Counted from the first letter of the stretch, positions 1 through 6,926 are shown. The stretch is DNA of 10,143 nt from Parachlamydiaceae bacterium (GCA_013817115.1 JACDDG010000056.1:1-10143), one strand, 5' to 3'. Made by a program: numbers and translations. The notes: generated by a model from the letters alone, not told the origin.

Positions 1-564
1 TTCACAGTAGAAAACAGCCGTATTGTATGTGCTTTGAATTCCTTTATAAGTTGGGCAATCAATAGTGTCACATTTATTTTCTTTAGGTAAGGAAATGACA
101 TGGACATCTGGCCCAGAAATTTGCAATTCTTCGGCTAGACCTCTTAATGCACCGTGCTCAGGAGACTCATTAAATTGAAGTTTTTCAGCTACAAATGGAT
201 GTCCTCGCTCGCGAACTTTCCCATTTTTGAAGACCTGTTTTTCCTCAAAAAGCTGGAATCTTTCTCCTTGGCTGTTGGTATAAAAACAATTTATCGCAAC
301 GCCTTCCACATGACGATGTAATCTACTGTTTTCAATGCTAAGACGACAGTCTCCCTTTTTTATCTCATTAAATAAATCGGATACGCTTTTGATCCAATTA
401 TCAGGTTTTATTTGAAAATATGAAAGTAGTTCGATTAAATCTTCAGCACTTTTTAGGTCTGTCATATTAAAATCTGCTTGATAATTTTTTGCTGCAAACG
501 CAGTCAAAGGCAATGAGAGCATCACAATGACGGTAGCTAAAATTTTTTGGATAAAATTTTTCAA
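1..564 (-). CDS. Secreted protein with degenerate Nudix-like box, 3' end outside window
   Basis: The frame is open for 188 codons from a TTG start to the left edge, so the gene is partial. TTG is chosen because an in-frame stop lies at 577-579, no ATG fits, and AAGGA (574-578) sits 9 bases upstream. Residues 1-25 form a typical signal peptide: basic MKNFIQK, hydrophobic ILATVIVMLSLPLT, then AFA before AKNY. An export role is inferred from this. Residues about 120-150 read RERGHPFVAEK followed by NESPEHGALRGLAEELQI. This matches the spacing E-x7-R-x-hydrophobic-x-E-E of the Nudix box, but has G for the first E after R and Q for the usual G. Cysteines occur at several places in the mature part, which would suit an oxidising compartment. 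It has no operon partner in the window. The Nudix assignment is tentative and the substrate unknown; the open frame and signal peptide are directly visible. Confidence 0.75.
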   Translation of the reverse strand, partial: MKNFIQKILATVIVMLSLPLTAFAAKNYQADFNMTDLKSAEDLIELLSYFQIKPDNWIKSVSDLFNEIKKGDCRLSIENSRLHRHVEGVAINCFYTNSQGERFQLFEEKQVFKNGKVRERGHPFVAEKLQFNESPEHGALRGLAEELQISGPDVHVISLPKENKCDTIDCPTYKGIQSTYNTAVFYCE

Positions 565-573
565 TATTTTATT

Positions 574-578
574 TCCTT
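574..578 (-). promoter_or_regulatory. Ribosome binding site deciding a TTG start
   Basis: On the minus strand AAGGA is followed by nine bases and then TTG at 562-564. With the in-frame stop at 577-579 directly upstream, it fixes the start of the secreted Nudix-like protein. The stop and the site overlap, so no longer N-terminus is possible in this frame. Confidence 0.6.
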
Positions 579-610
579 AGCAGTAAAGTAAAACTCGAAC
601 ATTTTTTAAA

Positions 611-616
611 AGTATA
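611..616 (-). promoter_or_regulatory. Possible -10 element for the left-edge gene
   Basis: The minus strand reads TATACT, one base from the TATAAT consensus, about 47 bases before the TTG start. No good -35 hexamer lies 16-18 bases further upstream, so this is only a weak candidate. Confidence 0.2.
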
Positions 617-866
617 ACATTTACCGGATCAAAGCCTATGTCGCGTCGCGAAATGAATTTAATATCGACAAGAAGACCAGGTTTAATAAACTGGGTGATT
701 GGCGAACGCGTGTTTAGGGCTCTGAGATCTTGGTCTATTTGCTTCTGAAATATGCTTTAAAAACCTTTGTGTCCTCTCTGTTGAAAAACACTATAGTTCT
801 GTTTCTCACATTCCCCAGATGTTAATTGTTAAGTAGCCGACTTGTTCGGTCCTTTGAAATATTTTT

Positions 867-1205
867 TTGTCCCAAGACTTTTGTTTTGATCTATCGAAAA
901 TAATGAGATGTCCTGAAGAATTGTGGGTGTTAAAAGAGCTTGATCACGAGACAGTCTTTACCCTAATCGCTGAGGCGAGAGATTTCATTGCTATGACCGA
1001 ACATCCTACAGTGAAATCTGCCCTGAACGGCAGCGATAACCCTATCGCGCTGACGTACCAATTGTTAGATTTCGCTTTCAAGCAATTAAATCGATTCCCA
1101 ATGTTAAAAGCCACCCACAGCCCAGCCGACGAGTCCTTCTGTCAGAAAACGAGCTATATGCTCACCCAAGTAATTGAAGCGGCGGTCTGCAGTTCTCTGA
1201 CTTAA
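867..1205 (+). CDS. Orphan hypothetical protein, 112 residues
   Basis: I do not recognise this protein. The frame runs from TTG at 867 to TAA at 1203-1205. The stop at 855-857 rules out a much longer protein, and an ATG at codon 13 (903) is an equally possible start. Neither start has a clear Shine-Dalgarno site. The product is soluble in appearance, without signal peptide or membrane segment, and predicted mostly helical (stretches such as HETVFTLIAEARDF and YQLLDFAFKQLNRF). It has balanced amino-acid composition and four cysteines. It is the only plus-strand gene in the left 6 kb and stands alone between two non-coding stretches. A genuine small gene or the surviving end of a decayed longer one are both compatible. 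Confidence 0.45.
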   Translation: MSQDFCFDLSKIMRCPEELWVLKELDHETVFTLIAEARDFIAMTEHPTVKSALNGSDNPIALTYQLLDFAFKQLNRFPMLKATHSPADESFCQKTSYMLTQVIEAAVCSSLT

Positions 1206-1321
1206 GGAAGAGGGGGGAAGGATGTTAAGATTTTTGATATTTGAGAGTCTGAATCGAATTTATGTATAAATTGTCGCTGCACAAATACCATTTGGATTTG
1301 TGGAAGCAAACACCAAACATG

Positions 1322-1347
1322 GCCGCCCAAAGGGGACGGCAGTTTTC
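1322..1347 (+). terminator. Possible rho-independent terminator
   Basis: GCCGCCC (1322-1328) can pair with GGGaCGGC (1333-1340) across a short A-rich loop with one bulged A, followed by AGTTTTCT. It lies about 115 bases after the stop of the 112-residue orphan ORF. The U tract is short, so this is a weak call. Confidence 0.25.
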
Positions 1348-1467
1348 TCCTGCTAAAATTTCAAATACAAGGTTTAAGTGCGAAAAAATGCCACATTTTT
1401 TTTTAAAAAATTTAAATGCAATAAAAATGAGGTTCCCCTGCCGGGGCACAATAGCTATTAAACTATA

Positions 1468-1496
1468 CCCATAGATGCGCTATCGCTTGCTATGGG
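1468..1496. repeat. Inverted repeat / hairpin
   Basis: CCCATAG (1468-1474) and CTATGGG (1490-1496) are exact complements. Inside them GCG and CGC pair around a CTAT loop, giving a two-stage stem. Neither side has an adjacent T tract, so it is not a standard intrinsic terminator. It lies 70 bases after the SurA-like stop on the minus strand and could act as a transcript-end stabiliser. Confidence 0.45.
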
Positions 1497-1565
1497 CTGG
1501 GCTACAAAATATTTTAGATTCTGTTTTTAACGGCAAAACTTTTTCAAAATTAGATTATCCAAAAT

Positions 1566-2603
1566 TTATTTTAACATGAAGGGCGAGAAATCTTCAGGAA
1601 TCATCTCTTGGATGTCGAAATGATCGCGCATTTTTTTTACATAAGCTTTTGCTTTTTCTGCGATTTCTTTCTCTATAAGCTTATCTTTCAACATACTCTC
1701 GACTTCATTAAATGAAGGAGCCCCCCCAGCTGACAACTCTTTAAGATAAAAAATTCTGAAAACTTTACTCTTGTCTTTACTTTGCTGAATGACTGGCGCG
1801 CTATAAGAATTAGCTGCTAACTTCTCAACAATATCTTTATAGCCCGGCGCAATTTCTTTTTCTGCATGAACGAAAAGCTCTGAAATATTTACTTTGCTGG
1901 ATTTTGTTAGAGATATTGACTCTAATTTTCCCGGGAGATCAGCTAATGCAACATTTTCTTCTCCAAGTAAATGATGCACGATGTTCGCTGTGACTGCACC
2001 ATTAGTCGGATCAGTATCGCGAACGGAAATGACTTGATAACTCCACTTTGGTGGCTGAATATTTTCCTTAGCGTATTCTTGGTAATAAGCATGCACATCA
2101 CTCGGCGTGACTTGTCTCATTGCCTTAGCATTAACACGTATAAACAACATACGGTGCAATAAGATGTCGCCTTGGATAATCTTCCAAGCTTCATCAAATG
2201 TCATGCCAATCTTATCTAAATTTCCAATGATATTAGGCCCAAACAAACGTTCCATCTCCTGCCGCACATCACCAGAGCTCACAGGCAGCTTGTTTTCTAA
2301 AGCATCCGCTATTATCAGTTCTTTGTCGATGAGCTCAGAGAGCATCGGCTTCCAGTTGGCTTCATAAAATTGAAAGCGTGCTTCAGGGAAGGATGCGTAT
2401 TGAGGGAATTCACGGTAAAAAAGAAGATCCATCTTTTTCATTAAATCAATGACTGAGATAGCCTTTCCGTTAACATTTGCCAAGATGCGATTATTGACAA
2501 CCACATGCTCCGGCTGCCCAGACTTCAACAAAGAGGCTTCTGCAGATAAATTTAAGGGCATTGCCATAAATGGCAGCGCGTAAAAAATAGTAAATAATTT
2601 CAT
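1566..2603 (-). CDS. SurA-like periplasmic folding factor (chaperone / peptidyl-prolyl isomerase family)
   Basis: The 345-residue product starts with an export signal (KLFTIFYALPFMAMPLNLSAEA). Residues about 38-175 follow the SurA N-terminal chaperone pattern: ILANVNGKAISVIDL opening, PMLSELIDKELIIADA helix, then the V-S-S-G-D-V and V-T-P-S-D-V-H-A-Y-Y turns typical of this fold. Residues about 183-290 occupy the place of a parvulin domain (KWSYQVISVRD start) but keep little of the isomerase signature, so catalysis is doubtful. The C-terminal segment LIEKEIAEKAKAYVKKMRDHF resembles the SurA tail helix. SurA assists outer-membrane protein folding in the periplasm. The gene follows murE after 91 bases on the same strand. 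The ATG lacks a Shine-Dalgarno site, while TATAAT sits only 11 bases upstream. I am sure of the SurA-type fold, less so of enzymatic activity. Confidence 0.75.
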   Translation of the reverse strand: MKLFTIFYALPFMAMPLNLSAEASLLKSGQPEHVVVNNRILANVNGKAISVIDLMKKMDLLFYREFPQYASFPEARFQFYEANWKPMLSELIDKELIIADALENKLPVSSGDVRQEMERLFGPNIIGNLDKIGMTFDEAWKIIQGDILLHRMLFIRVNAKAMRQVTPSDVHAYYQEYAKENIQPPKWSYQVISVRDTDPTNGAVTANIVHHLLGEENVALADLPGKLESISLTKSSKVNISELFVHAEKEIAPGYKDIVEKLAANSYSAPVIQQSKDKSKVFRIFYLKELSAGGAPSFNEVESMLKDKLIEKEIAEKAKAYVKKMRDHFDIQEMIPEDFSPFMLK

Positions 2604-2614
2604 TTTGATATCAC

Positions 2615-2620
2615 ATTATA
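2615..2620 (-). promoter_or_regulatory. Candidate -10 box very close to the SurA-like start
   Basis: The minus strand carries a perfect TATAAT preceded by an A/T-rich spacer (two T runs). Transcription from it would begin about five bases before the ATG, implying a leaderless or nearly leaderless message, which agrees with the lack of a ribosome binding site. The -35 position (GTTCAA) is poor. Confidence 0.35.
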
Positions 2621-2694
2621 AAAAATTCGCAAAAAAATTGAACTTATAGGGGCTATTGCCCACCTCTTACGCATACAAGAATACATCAAAACGT

Positions 2695-4191
2695 TTATTT
2701 TTGCCTATTTAATTCGGCATGACGACAGAACTCTGCAGCTACTAGACGATCATCGAATTCAATTGTGTGATGAGCAAAAATTTGATAAGGTTCGTGTCCT
2801 TTACCAGCAATTAATATAATATCATCTGGCAGTGCCCATTCAATGGCCTTTCGAATTGCCTCTTTCCGATCCAACTCTACGATATAATCACCTTTTGAAA
2901 ATCCGCGAATTATCTCACTACAAATCTTTTCAGGGTTTTCGCTGCGGGGATTATCATTCGTCACGATTGTCAAATCCGCATAGGCTTCACAAGCTTCAGC
3001 CATTTTAGGCCTTTTGGACTTATCTCTATCTCCGCCGCAACCGAAAACTGCTAAAACTCGTCCTTTTTTAATCTCTATCAAATTCTCAAAGACATTTCGC
3101 AAAGCATCATCGCTATGAGCAAAATCAATATAAATATTTATGCCTAAATCATTAGGAACTCTTTCCATTCGACCAGGAACCATTTGCATAGTTTTAAAGC
3201 GATCTACAATTTCACTTAATGAAATTTTCCTTATCAAACCTACCGCTACGGCAGCTAAGTAATTATAGACGTTAAATCGTCCTATATAGGGGCTAAAGCA
3301 ATTAGCAATCTTGCCTTGATAATGAATTTTAAAATGGGTTCCTTTAGCAGATAAATTTAAATCTGTTGCTCTTAGATCCGCCTGAGCAACTATTCCATAA
3401 GTCATAACATTCGACTGACACCCTTCAATTATCTGTTGATGCCAATTGCTATCCACATTAATCACTGCGGTACTTGGATGAGGATGGCACTTTTTTTTCT
3501 TGTCTTGATTATTTAAAGAAGTGAAAAGCTTTTTCTTCGCCTCTGAATAGTTTTCCATAGTTTGATGGTAGTCTAGATGGTCAAGAGTTAAATTAGTAAA
3601 AATTGCCACATCAAAATCTATACCGTATGTTCTATCCTGATCAAGAGCATGCGAGCTGACTTCCATCACCATCGAACGGCAGCCTTGATTAATCATCTCT
3701 CTTAACATCTTGTGGTTGCTGCATACATCCGGAGTCGTTCTAGTAGCTTGATAATGAGAATTTCCGATAATATATTCAATTGTTCCAATTAGCCCACAAG
3801 GCCCAAAAAAGCCATCTAAAAGGTGTTTTACTAAAAATGAAGTCGTTGTTTTTCCGTTAGTGCCAGTGATTCCTACGCTAAAAAGATCATGGCTAGGAAA
3901 CTGATAGTATTGAGCGGCCAACTGCCCTTCAATAGAAGAAATCTTCGGATGGATTAACTGTGCAACATCGCGCAAAGTAGGATCGTAAATATCTGTAGCC
4001 ACAGCCACAGCTCCTGCGGCGATTGCTTCACTAATGTAGTCTGCTCCATCATCCACCTTTCCTCTTTTAGCAATAAAAAGATTTCCGGGAGACACTAGCT
4101 TTGAGTTAAGACTAATGCCTGTGATTTCAATTTCTTTCGCCCCTTTGATCTGAATGTCAGGGATGTCTTTAATTAACTTTTTTAACTTCAT
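2695..4191 (-). CDS. murE: UDP-MurNAc-tripeptide synthetase, meso-diaminopimelate-adding
   Basis: This cytoplasmic Mur ligase adds meso-diaminopimelate to UDP-MurNAc-L-Ala-D-Glu using ATP. The 498 residues match the usual length. The N-terminal UDP-binding domain includes ITGISLNSKLVSPGNLFIA. The central ATP loop is GITGTNGKTTT (107-117). The substrate loop carries RTTPD (151-155) and EVSSHALDQDR (177-187). K219 in SEAKKKLF is at the position of the carbamylated lysine. The C-terminal domain has FGCGGDRDKSKRP (383-395). D413-N-P-R416 is the DNPR signature that marks preference for meso-diaminopimelate over lysine. The ATG lies inside the last codons of pbp3 (23-base overlap), with AAGGA ten bases upstream, so translation is probably coupled. 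The next gene is SurA-like. Identification is secure. Confidence 0.96.
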   Translation of the reverse strand: MKLKKLIKDIPDIQIKGAKEIEITGISLNSKLVSPGNLFIAKRGKVDDGADYISEAIAAGAVAVATDIYDPTLRDVAQLIHPKISSIEGQLAAQYYQFPSHDLFSVGITGTNGKTTTSFLVKHLLDGFFGPCGLIGTIEYIIGNSHYQATRTTPDVCSNHKMLREMINQGCRSMVMEVSSHALDQDRTYGIDFDVAIFTNLTLDHLDYHQTMENYSEAKKKLFTSLNNQDKKKKCHPHPSTAVINVDSNWHQQIIEGCQSNVMTYGIVAQADLRATDLNLSAKGTHFKIHYQGKIANCFSPYIGRFNVYNYLAAVAVGLIRKISLSEIVDRFKTMQMVPGRMERVPNDLGINIYIDFAHSDDALRNVFENLIEIKKGRVLAVFGCGGDRDKSKRPKMAEACEAYADLTIVTNDNPRSENPEKICSEIIRGFSKGDYIVELDRKEAIRKAIEWALPDDIILIAGKGHEPYQIFAHHTIEFDDRLVAAEFCRHAELNRQK

Positions 4192-6220
4192 TTTTCAGCA
4201 TTCCTTCACTTTTATTCCATTCAATGTATTGCTGTTGCAAGTTTTTAGATTCTATTACCCAGTCAGCCTTTGCTCTATCACCACGTGGATCACCATTAGG
4301 GTAACCACAAGGATCATCTGGTGCAACAACTAAATATGCTAAACTACGTTTGGCTATTTTTGCAAAAACCGGAGCGGTCGAAGTGCCTCCATGGTGAGTC
4401 TTGCCAATACCGGGTACGTACCCATAAGCCGGCTCATCCATCATTACAAAAATTACAAAAGCAGGATCACTTACCGGAGCAAAACCAACAAACGATGCTC
4501 GATAAGTATCGACATAGACTCCATTAACATTTTTTTTGGTGGTACTTGTTTTTCCGGCTTCAGTAAATCCATTAATTTCTGCCTTCGAAGCAGATCCACC
4601 AGGCTTAGTTGTGTATTTCATTGCCTTTACCACAACGTCGACTATGTCTTTACTTAATACACGAGGAAAAGAATTGATTCTTTCTTGTGTTGTATTATCC
4701 AATAGAACAATCTCCTTGCCATCATTTCCACTCCCTACTATACGGCGAATAAATGTTGGTTTTACTAAAAAGCCTCCGTTAGCAAGGACTGAGTACGCAC
4801 GCAGCAGCTGAATAGCATTCGCCTGTAAATTATATCCCATTGCCAATGAAAAAGGAGTGCTCGCAGACCATTCTAAAGCTCCGTTTGGGTGACGTTTACC
4901 AATAACCGGTAGAACACCGGGGGTCTCAGAAGGGAATTCAATCCCCGTACGTTTTCCAAATCCAAATTTTTGCTGCAAAACCGCGCGATACCATTGACTA
5001 CCTAGAGTTGTTACGATTTTTTCGGCTAACCTTGCCATGTAAATATTGGAGGACTTTTGCATAGCCATCCACAGATTCAAATAACGATGCAAGGTTGTGT
5101 CCACCAAAGGTTTAGAACGTCCCGCAAAACGCCCATTTGATGTCGCCATTTTCTCCAATGGATCATAAAAAGGTTTTTCACCGCGCGCTTTTAGTTCTTC
5201 ATTTGCCAACAACGCAGCACAAACCGTAAATGGTTTCATAACCGAGCCAGGCTCTAAGGCATCCGAGACGGCTCCAAACTGGGTTTGTTCCAGTAAATGA
5301 AGGTCATTAAAATAGGCTTGATAGTTAGTAGGATCAAAAAATGGATAATGAGCGATAGCTAAGATTTCACCATTTTTAGGATTCATCATTACAGCTCTGC
5401 CGGCCTTTGCTTTAGATTTCTTAACCGCTCTTTCCAGTTCCTCTTCTACAATTGCTTGTAAGTTATGATCTATTGTCAGATAAACATCAGCCCCTTTTAT
5501 AGGAGTCTCTATAACTTCTCCGGTTTCAAACGAATTTCTAGGTGACCGCATTAACCTTCTTTTTCCGGGAGTTCCCTTTAAATAAGCATTAAAATAGAGT
5601 TCTCCTCCTCCAGTAGCCATCACTTGACTTTCATCTTTACACCCCCTAATAGTGTGTAAAAATTGACCTAACAGGTGGCCAAAAGGGTATGAGCGCTGAT
5701 AATCCGCAACAAAAAAAAGGGCATTATGCGGGATTTTATTTTTCTTTGCAAAAGGTCGCCACCAAGCTAATATTGCTTCCTGCCGATCTTTATCAAGCCA
5801 CATAAACAGCTTACGGTTGCGGCTTTTTTTGTGGAATTGATTCGCCAAAACTATTTTTCGAGCCTTAGGAAGCTCTAAAAGATCGCTCAAGGCGATAGCC
5901 ATTTCTGATTTAACTTGGACAGGAAGAGATTGTGGGTCAATATGGAGATGAAATTTTTCAATATCTATTACAAAAGAACGAGGTTCAGTAGGATGATTTT
6001 TTCTTAAACTGGGATTCGAATAAAAAACTCCACGCGGAGCCGGCTCTTGAATAATGAAGTAGTGTTGTCGACGAGCTATTCTTAACCATTTCTCATTTTC
6101 TTCAATTTGAAGTAAATAAAAACGAGCTAACAACAAGGAAAACAACAAAATTAGAAAAATTTGCAAAACAACAAGTCTAATTCGATCATGGAAATTTATC
6201 ACGAGCAACCAAAAATTCAA
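4169..6220 (-). CDS. ftsI: Class B penicillin-binding protein, septal transpeptidase (FtsI/PBP3)
   Basis: This inner-membrane enzyme cross-links peptidoglycan during division. A basic start and one membrane segment (about 14-38, LVVLQIFLILLFSLLLARFYLL) are followed by the PBP dimerisation region (EPAPRGVFYSN near 59-69). The transpeptidase domain begins near 240. Catalytic motifs are S326-V-M-K329 (PGSVMKPF) and S390-S-N392. The third triad is K557-T-S559 instead of KTG, in AGKTSTTKK. Conserved SFVGFAPVSDPAF and MMDEP follow. At 683 residues it is of normal to slightly long size, with a hydrophilic C-terminal tail of about 50 residues. The start is unsettled: TTG 6220, TTG 6208 and GTG 6202 all precede the membrane segment, an in-frame stop lies at 6233-6235, and none has a good Shine-Dalgarno site. 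The 3' end overlaps murE. The expected chlamydial upstream neighbours mraW and ftsL are absent. Confidence 0.93.
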   Translation of the reverse strand: MNFWLLVINFHDRIRLVVLQIFLILLFSLLLARFYLLQIEENEKWLRIARRQHYFIIQEPAPRGVFYSNPSLRKNHPTEPRSFVIDIEKFHLHIDPQSLPVQVKSEMAIALSDLLELPKARKIVLANQFHKKSRNRKLFMWLDKDRQEAILAWWRPFAKKNKIPHNALFFVADYQRSYPFGHLLGQFLHTIRGCKDESQVMATGGGELYFNAYLKGTPGKRRLMRSPRNSFETGEVIETPIKGADVYLTIDHNLQAIVEEELERAVKKSKAKAGRAVMMNPKNGEILAIAHYPFFDPTNYQAYFNDLHLLEQTQFGAVSDALEPGSVMKPFTVCAALLANEELKARGEKPFYDPLEKMATSNGRFAGRSKPLVDTTLHRYLNLWMAMQKSSNIYMARLAEKIVTTLGSQWYRAVLQQKFGFGKRTGIEFPSETPGVLPVIGKRHPNGALEWSASTPFSLAMGYNLQANAIQLLRAYSVLANGGFLVKPTFIRRIVGSGNDGKEIVLLDNTTQERINSFPRVLSKDIVDVVVKAMKYTTKPGGSASKAEINGFTEAGKTSTTKKNVNGVYVDTYRASFVGFAPVSDPAFVIFVMMDEPAYGYVPGIGKTHHGGTSTAPVFAKIAKRSLAYLVVAPDDPCGYPNGDPRGDRAKADWVIESKNLQQQYIEWNKSEGMLKNEVKKVN

Positions 6221-6358
6221 AAATAAAATACGTCAGACAATGGAGACTGGTTTAAGACCTTGTCTAGCATATCCAAAGGATACGTAAGAACAAGTTGAAG
6301 TGCAAGAAAAATGCATTTTGGATTAGTAGAAATGACAGTATGGACAGATGTTTTCTCT

Positions 6359-6387
6359 TTGAAATAATTGGTTGTATGTCATAAACA
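6359..6387 (+). promoter_or_regulatory. Candidate promoter of the small plus-strand ORFs
   Basis: TTGAAA (6359-6364) is separated by 17 bases from TAAACA (6382-6387). Both hexamers match the bacterial housekeeping consensus only partly (about four of six each). It is placed 50 bases before the ATG at 6437, pointing away from pbp3. Confidence 0.3.
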
Positions 6388-6436
6388 TAAACTATGTGCT
6401 AATTTCAATTTTTTTAAACGCCTTACATGAGGTCAC

Positions 6437-6613
6437 ATGAACGTCTTTTCTTCTATCCAGTCTGCTTCTTGGCAGCAATATACATCGCTTCTTAATAAAG
6501 AAAGTGCAGGAAAATGTTTGCAAAACATCGCCACAAGCTTAGCCTCTCCTGTTACGCCATCAAAAGGTTGTACTAGTGGCTTGTTTGCTCTTTTCTTTAG
6601 CTTCAGTAGCTGA
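6437..6613 (+). CDS. Small ORF of unknown function, 58 residues
   Basis: The ORF starts with ATG preceded by GAGG (6429-6432), four bases away. It encodes a polar, glutamine/serine-rich front (MNVFSSIQSASWQQYTSLLN, residues 1-20) and ends in a hydrophobic stretch (SGLFALFFSFSS) produced by reading the signal-peptide region of the next ORF in another frame. That tail is probably not native. Either this is a real leader that couples translation to the overlapping cysteine-rich ORF, or it is the front part of a gene broken by a frameshift around 6545-6600. I do not recognise it. Confidence 0.3.
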   Translation: MNVFSSIQSASWQQYTSLLNKESAGKCLQNIATSLASPVTPSKGCTSGLFALFFSFSS

Positions 6614-6764
6614 AGCAAAAAGCTGCGAGGATTGCTATAAAAGTTTTGATTCTTGTAATGACGTCACAAATAATTTTATAGGCTATGCAATGTTCGGCCC
6701 AGCGCACTTTCTAATAGGAAGTTCTTGTGGAAATCAACTAAAAACTTGCCTGCAGTATTGCTAG
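6576..6764 (+). CDS. Cysteine-rich secreted mini-protein
   Basis: Read from GTG 6576 the product has 62 residues. In-frame codons continue upstream to 6543 (stop TAG at 6540-6542) and supply LLRHQKVVLV ahead of ACLLFSLASVAEA. Together these make a textbook signal peptide with basic front, hydrophobic core and an AEA cleavage site. GTG alone would leave no basic residues, so a CTG start at 6549 or a lost start through frameshift should be considered. The mature part is only about 48 residues with six cysteines, in two clusters: SCEDCYKSFDSC at the front and SCGNQLKTCLQYC at the end, separated by a glycine/aromatic stretch (NFIGYAMFGPAHFLIG). The even count and pairing suggest three disulfides and an exported, compact product. 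I recognise no family. It overlaps the 58-residue ORF in another frame and ends four bases before a large palindrome. Confidence 0.5.
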   Translation: MACLLFSLASVAEAKSCEDCYKSFDSCNDVTNNFIGYAMFGPAHFLIGSSCGNQLKTCLQYC

Positions 6765-6767
6765 CAT

Positions 6768-6926
6768 CAGACCACATGATCCCTATGCGTAGGCGAAGGA
6801 TTTCAAATGATTCCAAGATGCTCCGATCAGCGACGAGGTAATAGCCTAAGCTATTGCCGAGGAGCTGAGCGCGGCAGATTAGTATCATTTGGAATCCTGC
6901 GCCACGCATAGGGGTCATGTGGTCTG
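6768..6926. repeat. 159-base imperfect palindrome, miniature-element-like
   Basis: The left arm begins AGACCACATGATCCCTATG (6769-6787). The complement of the right end (6925 backward) begins AGACCACATGACCCCTATG. Pairing continues, with substitutions and one single-base offset near 6791, to a centre where TAATAGC (6839-6845) faces GCTATTG (6850-6856) around CTAA. Arms are about 78 bases and roughly three quarters complementary, best at the outer ends and the centre. GCAT occurs just outside both ends (6764-6767 and 6928-6931), which may be a target duplication or chance. Inside the left arm CCTATGCGTAGG is itself palindromic. No coding frame is credible in it. It may be a non-autonomous transposable element or a dispersed palindrome; its transcript would fold into a long hairpin. 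Confidence 0.75.

Larger units (their letters stand above)
565..866. other. Intergenic stretch without a supported gene
   Basis: These roughly 300 bases separate the divergent left-edge gene from the orphan ORF at 867. The only open frame worth noting is 36 codons (638-748, plus strand: MSRREMNLISTRRPG...), which has no ribosome binding site and ends in a short hydrophobic tail. Its 641-720 part looks richer in G+C than its surroundings. It could be a relic of a longer gene, but nothing in it is recognisable. Confidence 0.5.
1206..1565. other. Non-coding stretch with GC-rich hairpins
   Basis: This gap lies between the convergent orphan ORF and the SurA-like gene. It contains three short GC-rich foldable elements (around 1322-1340, 1435-1446 and 1468-1496) in an otherwise A/T-rich background with a T9 run near 1396. 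Frames of about 70 codons are open on both strands over nearly the same bases, but neither reads like a protein. I see no RNA gene here. A dispersed intergenic repeat or a bidirectional termination region is possible. Confidence 0.45.

Noticed and set aside
638..748. 36-codon ORF in the left intergenic region
   Set aside because: No ribosome binding site, no recognisable motif, and too short to support as a gene; mentioned only as a possible relic.
1225..1474. Overlapping 74- and 70-codon ORFs on opposite strands
   Set aside because: They cover the same hairpin-containing bases, neither has a supported start, and neither shows a recognisable domain.
2650..2661. GGGC-TATT-GCCC hairpin after murE as a terminator
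   Set aside because: The stem is only four pairs and the T run begins ten bases later; it is too weak to call.
4321..4811. Plus-strand ORFs inside pbp3
   Set aside because: They are antisense shadows of the transpeptidase domain.
6676..6918. 80-codon minus-strand ORF across the palindrome
   Set aside because: It is simply an open frame through the palindromic arms and the antisense of the cysteine-rich ORF, without ribosome binding site or protein-like pattern.
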